Of a stretch of DNA of 64,000 bases, positions 1 through 12,640 are shown piece by piece. A program made the translations under genes and the position numbers. Positions within the stretch are counted from its first letter, which is position 1; each line of letters begins with the position of its first letter. Below the pieces are notes generated by a model. That model saw only the letters and a program-made list of their open reading frames with translations, was not told the origin of the DNA and made no database searches. Source of the stretch: Vesta saturnalis (Eukaryota > Arthropoda > Insecta > Coleoptera > Lampyridae); assembly GCA_036346205.1 (NCBI GenBank), contig JARFJB010001974.1, forward strand, positions 717,001 through 781,000. Reading direction: 5' to 3'.

Positions 1-736
1 CATTCGTCATCAATATAAAAACTATCTTAAAATATTCAAGAAATAGCCTGCTATTCGTGATATATTTATGCAACTGAGCGACAAATGCTCTCACTTCGAA
101 TAAAAATGATATGATTACATATAAACAGTTTTATGCGTTGCACTATCAACATTATGTTTTATCTAAAATATGATGCGGTTTATTTCTTTAAACATATTAT
201 AGAAATGGATAATTCTAATTATAATATTAACTAACATTAGTCCTTATTACATACAATCATACAAAAGGATTTACAGCACTCTATTGTTCTAATGATAATA
301 CATAACTGTATATATTACTTAGTTTACTAATATCCGATCTCTTATTTAGGCTGTTTCTTTCGCCATTTATGCAAACCATTTCTAGGAACAGTCGTTTTTG
401 ATAGTTGTTGGCCCGTTTCAAAATTTTAGTACTATCAAAATCCATCACATGTTTTTCATTAAGAACATGTTCCGCTAGGGCATACGATTGGACATTTCTA
501 TGTATGTCGCTTTTATGTGATGTTATCCTACCTAATAGATTTCTACCCGTTTGGCCAATATAAACTTTCATACAGTTACTGCATTTGATAGAATACACGA
601 CATTAGAGGATTCCATAATGGAGACTTTAATTTTGTGTGCAAATTAGCCACTGTTTTAATATTTCTAATAGCTATTTTCATGTTTTCCAATCCTTTAAAA
701 ATGTTGATAAGCTTGGGTGTAAGAGACGGAATGAAA
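1..736 (-). mobile_element. Penelope-like element, inverted 3' copy (left arm)
   Basis: This block is the reverse complement of 1070-1824, with two short length differences (about 7 and 11 bp), so the two form a large inverted repeat around a ~330-bp spacer. On the minus strand it encodes the C-terminal GIY-YIG endonuclease of a Penelope-like retroelement (111 residues open at 616-281). Visible are a CxxC pair (KCSNC), the GIY-YIG core around VYSI and YIGQTGR, and the conserved Glu in LFLEM. A 7-bp difference just upstream of residue 1 shifts the frame, so this copy is cut off from its linker. The arm begins at the window edge and may continue further left. No reverse transcriptase core is present. 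Confidence 0.85.
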
Positions 737-1532
737 TGAAATTAATGAAATTAAGGTGTGAATGGTATCGTAAACCCACTAGTAGTAATAGGTTTATAAG
801 TTATTTCTCGCAACATCCTACTATGATAAAAATCAATCTAGTACTGACATTAAAAAATCGGATTCTAAAGTTATCTCATCCTACATTTCAACGTAAGGAT
901 TTACTACAGTTAAAAAGTATTTTACTAGAGAATTCATATCCAGCGAAGATTGTTAATAAATTACTGTTTAGTAGTCCTACGAATATCGTTGCAGAGAGGT
1001 AGAGAATGATATGCCAATAAATAACCAACAGGTTTCCCAAAACACTAAAACTACGATTGGTTCGTTACCTTTCATTCCGTCTCTTACACCCAAGCTTATC
1101 AACATTTTTAAAGGATTGGAAAACATGAAAATAGCTATTAGAAATATTAAAACAGTGGCTAATTTGCACACAAAATTAAAGTCTCCACTTACCATTATGG
1201 AATCCTCTAATGTCGTGTATTCTATCAAATGCAGTAACTGTATGAAAGTTTATATTGGCCAAACGGGTAGAAATCTATTAGGTAGGATAACATCACATAA
1301 AAGCGACATACATAGAAATGTCCAATCGTGTGCCCTAGCGGTACATGTTCTTAATGAAAAACATGTGATGGATTTTGATAGTACTAAAATTTTGAAACGG
1401 GCCAACAACTATCAAAAACGACTGTTCCTAGAAATGGTTTGCATAAATGGTGAAAGAAACAGCCTAAATAAGAGATCGGATATTAGTAAACTAAGTAATA
1501 TATACAGTTATGTATTATCATTAGAACAATAG
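637..1532 (+). pseudogene. Penelope-like element: end of RT region plus GIY-YIG endonuclease
   Basis: The plus-strand half encodes the connector after the reverse transcriptase (around WYRKPTSSNRFISYF, 760-1000) and then the linker and GIY-YIG nuclease (1011-1532, up to 173 residues, ending in a stop). A stop at about 1000 and a frame change split the two. In the nuclease, KCSNC, YIGQTGR and LFLEM match the family's CxxC, GIY-YIG/Arg and catalytic Glu positions, so the domain itself looks intact. In Penelope-like elements this nuclease nicks the target so that the RT can prime; here the RT catalytic core is missing, so the copy cannot move on its own. The element identity is firm; the exact clade is not. 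Confidence 0.85.
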
Positions 1533-1824
1533 AGTGCTGTAAATCCTTTTTGTATGATTGTTTGTATTTATAATGTAATAAGGACTAATGTTAGTTAATA
1601 TTATAATTAGAATTATCCATTTCTATAATATGTTTAAAGAAATAAACCGCATCATATTTTAGATAAAACATAATGTTGATAGTGCAACGCATAAAACTGT
1701 TTATATGTAATCATATCATTTTTATTCGAAGTGAGAGCATTTGTCGCTCAGTTGCATAAATATATCACGAATAGCAGGCTATTTCTTGAATATTTTAAGA
1801 TAGTTTTTATATTGATGACGAATG
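1070..1824 (+). repeat. Right arm of the Penelope inverted repeat
   Basis: Its reverse complement matches 1-736 almost base for base. It extends past the nuclease stop into ~290 bp of non-coding 3' sequence. Partial copies in inverted orientation are a known habit of Penelope-like elements. Confidence 0.9.
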
Positions 1825-2094
1825 TTTGTATGGTGTTTTTATTATGTATTAGTATAGTTTATTGTAATCTCACGATAGTAAGTAGTAATTTAATAATTCA
1901 ATTGTAACATGTTAAAACTTAACATTGCAGATTATCCTGAAGATGGAATAAATAAAATTTCCGAAAGCTTGATAAATGTCAAAGAGTGTTTCACCTTTTT
2001 TAAATAAATAAGCCTTAATAAGATTGACTGCAACCTCAGGTTCTGAAAATAATAATTTTATATAAATAAGTACAGTCAAGATTACCTATCTCTG

Positions 2095-2096
<2 letters not shown>
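1825..2096. other. No gene seen
   Basis: AT-rich DNA with stops in all frames; nothing recognised. Confidence 0.6.

Positions 2097-2169
<73 letters not shown>
2097..2169. repeat. (TA)n microsatellite
   Basis: An uninterrupted alternating TA tract of about 73 bp. Confidence 0.97.
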
Positions 2170-2171
<2 letters not shown>

Positions 2172-2502
2172 TATAAACATTGGTTACGGAAATCCCTTCC
2201 CTCCCTTGTGGAAGCTCATCAGTTTCAAACCTGCTCGTTTGCAGTCAGTCAGTTAAAAATAATAATACATTCTCTTCCGTTAGCGCCATTTTGAAACAGC
2301 CAGTTATTTTATGCAATACTGTCGGTCATAGCTTTGAGAATGTACGTTCGGTCCCGAAATCCGAAGCCATTTCCACGTTATTTTACAACTATTATTGGTT
2401 AATCTTTAAGCAAAAACTCCAAATGGGGTTTGTACAAGGACAAATTGGTAAATACTAGAAACCTTTCTGACAATGTTTAGCTATATTGAATAAATTGAAT
2501 AG

Positions 2503-2778
2503 GTGCCTAGTTTCGGAAAAACTGCCACCTTCCCACCCATACAATGTGTAAGTTACATCAAGACGTAAACATAGCAAGTGAAATTATAAACTCTGAAGAG
2601 GATGAAGTAACGGTAACTGAAGAAAAATTAATGAGAAGCTATTAATATAATTTTTCCTTAATTACTTTTACCTCACCCACTTTCAGTGTGTTTGTGATTC
2701 CGGTTGTTGTGGTTACGTCTTGATTTTCGTCTAGCGCTATATGAGTCTAACGATGACAGTTATGTCGAAACTAGGCAC
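2503..2778. mobile_element. Candidate palindromic MITE
   Basis: The ends are a perfect 13-bp inverted repeat (GTGCCTAGTTTCG at 2503-2515, its complement at 2766-2778). A second 12-bp pair, ATCAAGACGTAA at 2557-2568 and its complement at 2713-2724, lies exactly 54 bp in from each end. This symmetry suggests a small non-autonomous fold-back transposon. No coding capacity and no clear target duplication. Confidence 0.55.
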
Positions 2779-4603
2779 TTACTTAATTATTAAACATAAC
2801 AACATGTGGGACAAGTTGTGAGTAACCTCTTTCCAACTCTAGTTTGACAATTCCAAATATAAAGAATTAGCGTCGTTAAAATACTGATGTTTTATGGGAA
2901 GATCTATTTATTTAAAAGCAAATTTTACAAGATTTAAACCTTTTAATAGCAATTAGAATGGCACACTTTACCAAAAAGAGAAAAATGTAAACAAATACTT
3001 AACAAAATATATAAATCATGAGCACTCAAATATTATGTCTGCTATAGTAATGTCATTTCAAAAAGCCTACCATTGGATACTATACATATATAAGCCTATG
3101 CAGCTAAAATAGCGTCATAATGATACAAAGTACAAATATACAGAGTGCCCAACAGTGGACCCTCATCATTGGATACCTGTTATAATAAGAAAACGAGGTC
3201 GACTATAGGTGTATTTCAATATTCTTATATGTAACATGCAGTGTATCTAAGTTGAAAATATGATATTCATGGAAGCTTGAAAAATCTGAAAAATTAATTT
3301 TTAGAGAAACAGCCATAACTCTCTGTAAAAATAATTTTGATAGCAGATTTTTGTTGTACATTAAGTAGTGCCCTAGGTACTTAACTTAATTGATGTGTTT
3401 TAGTTTTATCGGTGACATTTTTTCGTATGGGCGCCATTTTTAATTTTTGTGTTATATGACAGCATCCTTTTGCTGATTTCAACGATATATCCGAGGCGCT
3501 CGATATTGTACAGGCCAGCAGTCTGAAGCGATGACGTCACGATCTGGGACCTACAAACGTCGAGAGTAGACACGTTAATGATTCGAGACTGAGTGTACGC
3601 GCTTCATATTTTTCGCCTTCTTGTATTTGTTTGTTAAAATGAGTATATAGTATAAATATAAAAAAAATTCTCAATGAAATTACGCTTCTTATTACGCGAG
3701 TAATTTTCACGGTTGCTACATCTTATAAAAATTGAAGAAATTGTCTAACACTACGTCAAGATTTTTCACAATTAGTGACTCGGAATGGTGCTATGGTCAA
3801 AATAATTGGTAACATTTATATAATGTTACATATACTTAATAATGATTTATTCAAATAAAAATGTATTGTTATCTCTACGAAATACATATTAACTATTTTA
3901 TTAATATTAAAAAAAAACGTACTATAACTATCCCCAAGCACATAGCGTTAATTATTTTGATAATTTTTTTATTTTTCTCTCGGCTTTTTTAACCAAAATT
4001 TGATTATTTTCATCTTTCCTATAATTATTTAGCTTTGAATAACTGGAAGGGGTTTCCACAAGAACAAATTTCTTCGTTCACAATTATTGATTTAATTTTT
4101 AAAATCGTTGAAGCAACAAAAACAAACACGGTCCTTTGGGATTTTTCTTTTAAATTTTCATTCATATTCTTCATTAATTAAAAACTTGAATGTAATAAAT
4201 GCATTTATTATTATTTTCACAAGGTATTCCTTAGGGTATTTTAAACCACCACCATACAGTTGGGTGATATTCGTGATAATTTATTACATCTAACAAACAA
4301 CCAATCTACTACTTTCCTACTGCTACTTTCCTCAATTGGACCAATTAAAGCGTTATTACACTGAATATGCCCAAGTGCGATTTTACTCAGCGGTTAAATT
4401 TTTGTTTACCTTTTTGACAGCCTGTAATAAAATAAAATAAAAATGTACAATGCTTTATTGAATATCTGTAGCGAACATAATACTTTGTGTAAAATAATAA
4501 CATAAAAACATAACTTGTTATTAAATTAAAAACCTGTTTTTGTTACGTTTATAATCTTTTGTAATAAATAATCGGCAAAACTGATTTAGTAAATAATCTT
4601 AAC
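2779..4603. other. No gene seen
   Basis: AT-rich intergenic DNA. A less AT-rich patch at 3440-3620 includes a TGACGTCA palindrome, but I see no gene or element ends. Short open frames here have no recognisable protein features. Confidence 0.5.
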
Positions 4604-4808
4604 ATATACCCGTCGACCTATGAATTTTTTGGTTAAAGCTTTTTTTTTAAATTTGCTTTTAACAAATATTCTCGACATAATAATTCGCAAAGAGCCCTCG
4701 ACCTCCGGTCTCGGGCTCTTAATTTGAATTATTAAGTCTCAAATATTTTCTAAACAAATTAAAAAAAAGCTGCAAGTTTTAACCGGAAAAATTCATAGGT
4801 CTTGGGAT
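4604..4808. repeat. Long imperfect hairpin
   Basis: The two halves are reverse complements around a centre near 4705. The inner stem pairs AAGAGCCC (4690-4697) with GGGCTCTT (4713-4720); the outer stem pairs ACCTATGAATTTTT near 4616 with its complement near 4798. Each arm is about 95 bp with small bulges. It could be a fold-back transposon remnant or a structured transcript; nothing in it codes. Confidence 0.75.
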
Positions 4809-5049
4809 ATAACCAACGAATAAAGTACTATCTTGCCATTCAATATCCATTTTTTTTAATCATAAGATAATTTCTCTTTGTAAGTTATTTTATTCCCATG
4901 CTTAAGCACTACGTATTCCGCTAAATAAGTACATTATTGTCGTTTGCAGAGAGATCATTTTCATCATGAATTATATCAGTAATAAACGAATGACCTGGAA
5001 GTGTGACGTAAGTAGAAGGGATGCATCTGAGGAACCGACGTCATAGTGG

Positions 5050-5097
5050 TGGGAGATAGGGGAGGGGGTGGGTGGGGGTCTGGGGTGGAGCGAGGAG
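5050..5097 (+). repeat. G-rich tract, possible G-quadruplex
   Basis: At least four runs of three to five G separated by short loops lie in this 48-bp stretch, which fits the usual G-quadruplex pattern. It stands out sharply from the AT-rich surroundings. Confidence 0.55.
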
Positions 5098-5109
5098 CGG
5101 AGTCGGCTT

Positions 5110-5765
5110 CTTTTCGGGGGCGTTTTTCAACACTTGAGCTTGGTTTCGCCCCTAATTATTCAACCCCTGGGGTTGGTTTTAAATCTAGTTAAGGTCCTTT
5201 TACCCTAATTTTTGTCAATATTAAGAGTCATTTTGGCGGTCTAACTCCCTGGTTATGGGCCATTTTGTCTGAGTAAAGTGGAGGTTTAAGGCCCTTATGG
5301 CTTCATTATGGCTTGGCTATGACTAGCCACACCCATTTCGTTTTACCTGATTGGCTCGCGTAAGCCCCGCCCCTTTTCTGAGTTCTGATTGGTCCTTAGC
5401 CCCACTACTTAGCAGCTGTGCTCTGATTGTAGAACTAAGTCTCTGCATTCTGATTGGTTATGGCGGGAAATTTGAATTTTTATTTTAATAAGGGGGCCTA
5501 ATGCCAACTTGTAAGACAGGTATAGGGCTCCGCAACTTGCTCTCGGGGCTTCGGTCCCTTGCCGTGATTGGAGCTTGTTCGAGAGCCTTTGCTCATTGTC
5601 GTTATGGAGGGAAATTTGAATACTTATTCTATTAAAGGGACCTAATGCTAACCTGTAAGTCAGGGGTAGGGCAGCACAACTTGCTGTGGAGGCTTTGTCC
5701 CTTGACCAAAAATTTGAATTTGTTTGTGGCGTCATCTAGCGGTGTATGGACTAATGAATGTTTTC
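5110..5765. repeat. Dispersed repeat family, copy 1
   Basis: Contains two related sub-blocks (about 5450-5570 and 5590-5710), each with a 'ggcgggaaatttgaat'-like start, a '...cctaatgc-aac-tgtaag-cagg' middle and a 'cttg...cttcggtcccttg' end. The closing motif around 5725-5760 (GTCATCTAGCGGTGTATGGA) recurs at 45188-45235 and, in weaker form, near 16700. An unclassified interspersed repeat; its open frames look incidental. Confidence 0.6.
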
Positions 5766-5849
5766 TGTTAACGGTATAAACGGCAATAAAAAGATAAAGG
5801 ATTTTTAAATAATACTATATTACAAGTAACAGTATTTTAAGAATATAGT

Positions 5850-6133
5850 TTATGCAGTAGCAGTATCAACAGCTTCCTCCTTAATTGATAGATCCTCTAT
5901 TAGCGCTTCCTTCGCATTGGACTTCGCAGCGTCTGTAAAAGATAAAGGGATTATTAGTAACAATTTATTATAAGTAATGCTATTTTAAGATTACATCTCA
6001 CCGCATCAGTATCCGTCTTACCTGGTGAAACTTCCGACACAGCCTCCTTGTCGCTACTAACATTAACTAGGTCACTGCTCTCAGTCGCCTTCTCTTTTTC
6101 CTCATTCTTCACGACTGCATCATCTTTAGGCAT
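5850..6133 (-). CDS. Small acidic protein, two exons (unknown function)
   Basis: I propose exon 1 at 6133-6022, an 89-bp intron at 6021-5933, and exon 2 at 5932-5850. The intron has a GTAAGA donor and a TTTTACAG acceptor, and the frame is kept across the junction. The product is 64 residues and very rich in Glu, Lys, Asp, Ser and Ala (it starts MPKDDAVVKNEEKEKATESS), with no Cys, Trp or Phe and no signal peptide, so it is probably disordered. An in-frame Met 24 bp upstream is an alternative start, and further exons upstream cannot be excluded. I do not recognise the family. It lies on the same strand as, and ~600 bp from, a broken DNA polymerase, so it could be cargo of that element. The splice model is inferred from sequence only. 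Confidence 0.55.
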
Positions 6134-6409
6134 TGTTATGCAATAGTAATTTAGCATTAAATCCTCAAAATATAGAATATCAGCGATTGTGGGCTTGTAG
6201 CAGGGTGAATTCTTTGTTAACGGTACCGCAACTAGATCGTTACTAATGTAAAAACGGTTATATTATTTTATTTTATGCTTACCATTACATGACTTTGACG
6301 ATAAGTTTGGATTAAGGTTTACAACAGCTAGAATAGGATGGTAATGATGCAGTAAATCAACTTGTTTGTGCTACAACTCAAATGAAGGTGTGGCGTTTAT
6401 GCAGAGTTT

Positions 6410-6690
6410 TGCGTACACTGATAAAAACAATTAAATTAGTAAAAAAGCTTATAACAAAAGGTGTCGTATATTATAGTCTAAAATGTACATCTAAAATTAA
6501 AATCACGGTTTTAAAATATAAAGATAATGATAAAACAGTTAAAATATTAAAATTACCTATAATTACCGCTATCATGCACTATAAAACTAAGATATACCTA
6601 AAAAATTAATCACTGGGTTAAAGTATAGAGGGTAATGATAAAAACGGTTAAAATAGTCAACATTAAAATCACAGGGCTAACATATAAAAG
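6410..6690. repeat. Degenerate ~110-bp direct repeat
   Basis: The motif GATAAAAACGGTTAAAAT and variants recurs near 6419, 6530 and 6636, and TTAAAATCAC-TAAA-TATA recurs between them. About 2.5 degenerate units; the open frame over it has no protein features. Confidence 0.5.
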
Positions 6691-6739
6691 GCATGGGGTT
6701 GGGAATTAGGGTGGTCAAGTGGCTGTTTAACGGGATTTT

Positions 6740-8351
6740 TAAGACTGGGGCACGACCGTAAAGCTATGTGCGAGCCACGTAACCGTAGGGAAGTGTGTCA
6801 TACCCGTCCTCCTTTCGGAGACTCCGTAGGCCTCCACCTCATCGGTCATGTCACCAAGGAAGCCCAATGACCAGTACTTTGTGTAAAAATCACGGAGTCT
6901 GCATCAAAGTACAGAACCCGTTCGGCGAGTTTTTCAGGTAGCTGTACAGCACCAGGCAAGCATTTGGGCTTGTATAAGCTGCCAAGACGACATTGACAGT
7001 ATTGGGCTGTTCTACCCCATCACCGGGTCTAATCCAGTTTACTACCATAACTTCCTCCTATACATGTAAATTGGACAGGACCTCCTTTGAAGGATCGATT
7101 ATAATTTTGAAAAGCTCGTGTGGTTCAGAAATAATAGTTGTTGGTGTTAAATTCTTTCTCTGACGAAACTTTCCCCAGAATGAATTTAAAAATAAATTTG
7201 AAATATATCTTAAGCCAGAATTAGCGCAAATTTTGTTTTGGTCCAATTGGACCCCCTTCCTTTCCAAATAGTCGCGGATGTGTCGATCCTTCGCCTCGTT
7301 GTCGTTACACCACGAAGGCCAGTTCGAGTACGTTTGTTTGATCTTGAGGAAGTTATCGACGTAACCCGAGAAAAGACCCCCGCTTATACTAGTCCTGTCG
7401 TATTGACAAACCTCGTACTCCCACACTCGATACCACTTCTAAAACTCGATACCATAATATATCCTTTCGAAGTTCGTCCGCAGCGTAAGTTCCGGTAAAT
7501 TTACGTTCATCCAGCGTATGTGTGCAAACTAACCTTAAGTTACCGTGCATCTTAAGAGGCAGGACAGGATGGTACGAAGCCGTTGGAGGTAGCACACAAC
7601 ACTTCACAAGGCCCTCGATAGTGTTCAAGTGGAGATTTAAGCAGTCAGCACCAATGCAAAATGTAGGATGTCCCATCGAGTACTTGCAATATTTGTTCAC
7701 GTAGGGGTATAATGAACAAACATCCAAATACTTGATTTGCATATCTTGTTCTGAATTATAATATAACCTAACCGCATTAGTACTACCTCCGAACACGTTA
7801 TTTGAGCTGACAAAGTTTCTTGCATTCGGATTTTGTTTTAAAAATGATCTAAATTCACATTCCCCAATTTCTATCAAATCATAGTTAAAGGAACGTTTAC
7901 TGTGTGATGTTGCAGCAGTCTTCCCACAACGCAAAAGCACTGAGTTTGGTTGTCGTTTACAATTACCAACTTTTACAACCGTGGAAAGAGCGACCGTGAA
8001 ACTGGTATACGGCGATTGTGTCGTGACAAAACGCGTCAACCAGGATCCTTCCCCTAACCGTACTTCACGCTCGTTCCCGGCGTGCTGAATACGTCTACCT
8101 TCAGAATGATCGAGCCATAGAAGCCACTGAATAGCAATCCTCGACTGACTGTCACCCAATCTGTATCCACCGTCTGGCATGCGTCCAATAGTATTCTCGC
8201 GAATAAATTTCCGGCGTAAAACAAGACTACACGCCCCCAGCGATCGTGCAGCATTCTCTAAACGGGCCGATCTTGTTTTCTTTGACAAACTTCTTCCAAA
8301 ACTCAAGCGACCTTTTCTAAAGATACTCACGTTGTAGGTAGCGGACCGCAA
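6740..8351 (-). pseudogene. Family-B DNA polymerase (virus/transposon type), broken
   Basis: Read on the minus strand this is a protein-primed-type DNA polymerase B, clearly different from the one inside the Polinton. Order: exonuclease-region motifs (GGYRLGDSQSRIAIQWL, then AGNEREV) at 8230-8050; a decayed stretch where the exonuclease II region should be; motif A as YLDVCSLYPY near 7715; the VLPP segment near 7600; motif B as LNSFWGKFRQR near 7160; motif C as YFDADS at 6912-6895, where Thr is usual in place of Ala. At least three frame changes separate the blocks (near 7400, 7060 and 6925). It is a dead remnant of a Polinton-like or related self-replicating element; the terminal repeats were not found. 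The N-terminal ~90 residues of the open frame are not recognisably polymerase. Confidence 0.85.
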
Positions 8352-10189
8352 AAATGTTATTACTGTAATAAACAGAAGAAAAGATAATTAGTAGATTTTT
8401 AATATTTTGATAATACGTCGTAATTTGCTAATGTTTTCGGAATAATTTATTTTATGTATTTTTATGTAAGTAATGTGGGAATGTTTGTAATTGATATTTG
8501 AGTAAAAAGGAAACATTTTATACCACAACACTGTGGTATAAAAACAGGTGTTTTGCCGAAACGGGCGTGACTAATTGTTGAAAATTTCTATACGCGTGCT
8601 CTTGATCTATAAATGTCACTGATTTAATAACTCACTACGGCGCAATAGCGCGAATCCAAAGGGAGCTTTGTTTAGTACGTTGAAACTTGGGACCTAAATG
8701 TAGAACTTGTTACGGACGAATGCATATTACTCACAAAATTATACAGCCATTTCCAACCGTAATAATACCAATTTTAAAAAACGTTGAAAAACTGTAATAA
8801 TTTATTATTAATTATATAACACACCATTTCATTAATAGTTTCATTGTTTTATATGGCATGCAGAACATAAGAAATTATTAAACACGAAGCTCAAACTTGA
8901 AAGTCTAAGGTTTGTTTTCTCAAGACGAGAATGTAATATAGGGTTTTATGCGAATAGATTTAATACAAAACACACAGTCAGTGCTGGGGGTACCTTTGCC
9001 ATTGCTACATGTGTCAACTACTACGAATTTAAATCTGTTTGAAAATAAAACATTAAATTCTGTGGTAATTATACAATGACGTCATGGAACTGTTGACATA
9101 CTGCTAATGTTTCATGCGTTTATTAAAACAATAAATGTACCATATTTCAGTCTTAGGTTAAAAGTGGGTCTAGCTGATATCTATTATTGGGTACGTGAAA
9201 TAGTGATTTTGACAATAACAAAACATGTCAACTAAGTCGGGCAAGTGGTGTAACATTCCTATAAATGAAATTGAAGAATTGATAATGAGCACAAATATTT
9301 TATGTGTATAAAATCTATGTAGCGTTAGTTTGTGATAAATGATACTTTATAGCTTGCATTATAGTACTAGTAGATGGTGTGTAATAGCATATACTAATTA
9401 CATAAATGTTTATAAACGTGAAACAGTTATTTACAACAGAATTATTAATGATGCAGTAATTATTTTATGCATCATAACTTATTACGTAAATGCACTGTTT
9501 TCATTGGAGTCAATACTTTTATTCAGTGACATGTAACTAAAATGCGACTCTTTATATTACTCACAAGTTGATGAGTTTTAATTATTGTTATTTTTAAAGT
9601 TCCTTACAGAACAAACAATAACATACACCTTTGTAAGGATACTATAATAATATACAACTATTTCTACAAACTTACGAAGAACTATTTTTCAAGAGTAATA
9701 CTAATAAACTTTTGAGTTCTAAATAACACCAAGCAGGCATACTGTAGTACATAATGTCATTGTGTACAGCAATATTTAACATAATTTATATGAGAATTGA
9801 TCAAAAAGCAAAAAAAAAACTAATATTACAACAGCTAAACTAAAATTAAAAAAACGTTTTTGAAAAATGAATTTTCACAGAATTTGCTCAACATGGTCGC
9901 TTTCAGCAATTACTATCTACATGTTACGTTGATGTACTCTAGAAGACGGTTTTCGGATAGGATATAATAATTTCAACTAGTTACGGCCGACTACACTGTG
10001 TACTAAAAATTTGTACTACCACCGTCATGCATTAAGAACATTCTCATTCTCGTATTCACCCGAGTTGCAATTTCTTCAACACAGTCTTCACTCTTACTTT
10101 CGATCTCAAGGACAAGATTCCTTTCTACCATGGAGAATAAAAAATTCGCCGTGATTTGGCTTAAACATTTTGATCCTGAATTTGTGAAA
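8352..10189. other. No gene seen
   Basis: AT-rich DNA. Open frames of 60-65 codons at 9339 and on the minus strand at 10194 show no domain or composition signal. Nothing else recognised. Confidence 0.55.
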
Positions 10190-12640
10190 TTCAACTGTTG
10201 GATTTATAGGTCTCCTAATGACAGTACTTTCAAGACTTCTTCGGTTACGTTAGCTTGAAAGTTAACTGCTTTCTGTTTCAGTTTACATCTCGCGATATCT
10301 CAATTCTGGAAGATTTCATTATGCATAACTCTTCAATTTTCGTCTACTACGAATCATGCTGGTCATAGTGTAGAACATTTGCTATTTCATGTGATCTCAC
10401 ACAAATGATTTTTAAATCCACAAGAATTCCTGATAACCCTAACCATACCCCACTTCTTCTAGATTTATTTGTTTCATTAAACCCACTGGTATATAAAACT
10501 TCGGTTCGTTCCCCTCAAGGTCCATCTGATCATTGTCTAATAAAAATAACTTCTACTGCCCCTAGTTGCTCTGTTGTTTGCAACACTGACAGAACCTTGT
10601 TGTGTTTTAATTCAGCTAAATGGAGTGATTTATGGGTCTTCTTTGCGACCCTTCCATGGCGTGAATATTGTTTTATGCCCTTCAGTTCTTCGGGCATTGC
10701 TATTTCAGTATCTGAAGTTATCCTCATGGATGTGGAGTTCCCAAAAAACAAAACCGTATAGGTCATTCACGTTTCCAACCCTGGTTCAATAAGGTTTGTG
10801 CTGATGCAATGTCTTTGAAAATGAATCTTGTATTAAGTGGAAAGCTAATAAAACAGCAGTCATGCAGATTATGTTGGTGCTAGAAATACTTGGGAAAGTG
10901 TTATCACCAAACGTAAAACGTAGTTTTAACTAGGAAAATTCAATGAACTAGGTACATCTTTTTTGGACAGTCGTAAATTTTGGTTTTTAGCTAAAGCCAT
11001 CAGTGAAAACTTTGGTACATATTCATTTCCCCCATGACAATTTTTGACGGATCTGGAGATGCTGATTCTGTAGACAAAGCCAATCTTTTTGTGAATTTAT
11101 TTGCATCAAACTCACATCTCAAGTCAACATTTCTTTATACGCTATGAAACCAATTCATTTTCGGAATAAGCTCCAAGAACCTTGATCTCAATAAGACGAT
11201 TGACCCAGGCGGTATCCCGGCTATTGTCTAAAAAAATGTTCCCCCGAACTAGTACCATATCTGTCTAAGATCTATTCGACCTCTACTTCTTTTGGGAGAT
11301 TTCCTTCATCATGGAAGTTAGCAAATGTCCAACTTATACCAAAAAGGTGATAATACCGATCCCTCGAACTACTGAGCAATTTCCACCACTTCTATTTTGT
11401 CTAAAATAATAGAAAAAGCCATCAAGCAGCAACTGCTCTTTTTCCTTGAAACTATCAACGCCTTAGTGACCATCAGTATGGTTTTAGGCACAGCCGTGTG
11501 ACATAAGTTTAGCTCAATACTTTAGAACAATCTGGTGAAACAGGTAGATATCTCAAAGGCATTTGACCAAGTTTGGTATAAGTGTTTACTTGCCAAACTC
11601 ACCTCGTTTCGGGTTAAGTGGTACACTTATCAACTGGGTTTCTAATTTCCTTGGTAAAAGACAAATACGTGTCGTAGTTGATGGTTTTTTTCAAAAGAAG
11701 AGAGCATTAATGCGGGCGTGCAACAGCGATCAGTTATAGCACCTACACTTTTTCTACTATCCATATAATTTCTTCTTTCTTCAATCACTAACCCGACCCA
11801 TTGCTTTGCTGACGACACACCCTTCATTGTAGTTCATCTAGGTTTACTCATAATGCTAATCCACCTTCTATCTCAAATCAAGTCACTAAAGCTGAAATGA
11901 CAATTTCCATGAACAAAGATATTCAACGTTTCCTTGAATAAGGAAGTAATAATCTAGTTGAATTTGATGCTGATAAAACTCAGTGTCTCCTTGTGTCCGC
12001 CAAAAAAGGTCGATCATTCCCTGTTGTAAGTAGAAATGGCTCAGATCATATGTTTTCTGCTTTATTACTATGTTTTGAATGACTGTATCTTCAAATGTAT
12101 CATGGATTGACCATCTTCTGCCAGCTACCAAAACACCTGCTCGTACAACAAGATTTTTGTACAGCTTACTGTAAGCAGTACTTTGCCTCGCAATAACACT
12201 TTCTGCTGTATAAGTCCCAAATTAGACCTCACATAGAATGTAATTCTTACCTCTGAGTTGGTGCTCCTCAATTTGCTCTCGCTATCATTCATCGTATTCA
12301 AAAAGGTGTGATTAGGCTCATAAACGAACCGTCCTTAAGTTCTGACATAGTCACTTGAGCATAGAAGGGCTGTCTCAGTTATTTTTCTGTATTAACGGTA
12401 TTACAATGACTATTTCGATACTGAATTACATTCTTTGTAGTACAAATCTCCACTTACCGTACCAAACTGGTGCAATCCACATTATTCTTTACGGCTTGAT
12501 CTCCCTAGTTCCTGTTTTGCTCTCACTTATGATATGAAAAAGTGTAAGGCAGTCGCTCATAGACAAAACGATATCCCGATATCTTTTCTCCGAATTGTTT
12601 TTGAGTACTTTTAGCACGGTAAGTCAAGCTTAGCGTGTTC
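10190..12640 (+). pseudogene. Jockey-like non-LTR retrotransposon, decayed copy A
   Basis: The order is that of a Jockey-type ORF2: the end of the apurinic endonuclease (SDHCLI motif near 10530, within the only long open frame 10405-10761), a connector, then RT scraps. Recognisable RT pieces are DNTDPSNY near 11350, the palm start KAFDQVWY near 11555-11580, VIAPTLF near 11740, CFADDT near 11810 (the RT active site, Asp-Asp kept), and the C-terminal region to about 12640. Stops and frame changes occur every 50-150 bp. Compared with copy B, about 75 bp is deleted near 12445. Inactive; a related minus-strand fragment lies at 56090-56330. Confidence 0.8.

Noticed and set aside
3100..3620. Possible transposon end (GAGTGCCCAACAGTGGACCC)
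   Set aside because: No matching inverted or direct partner found in the window.
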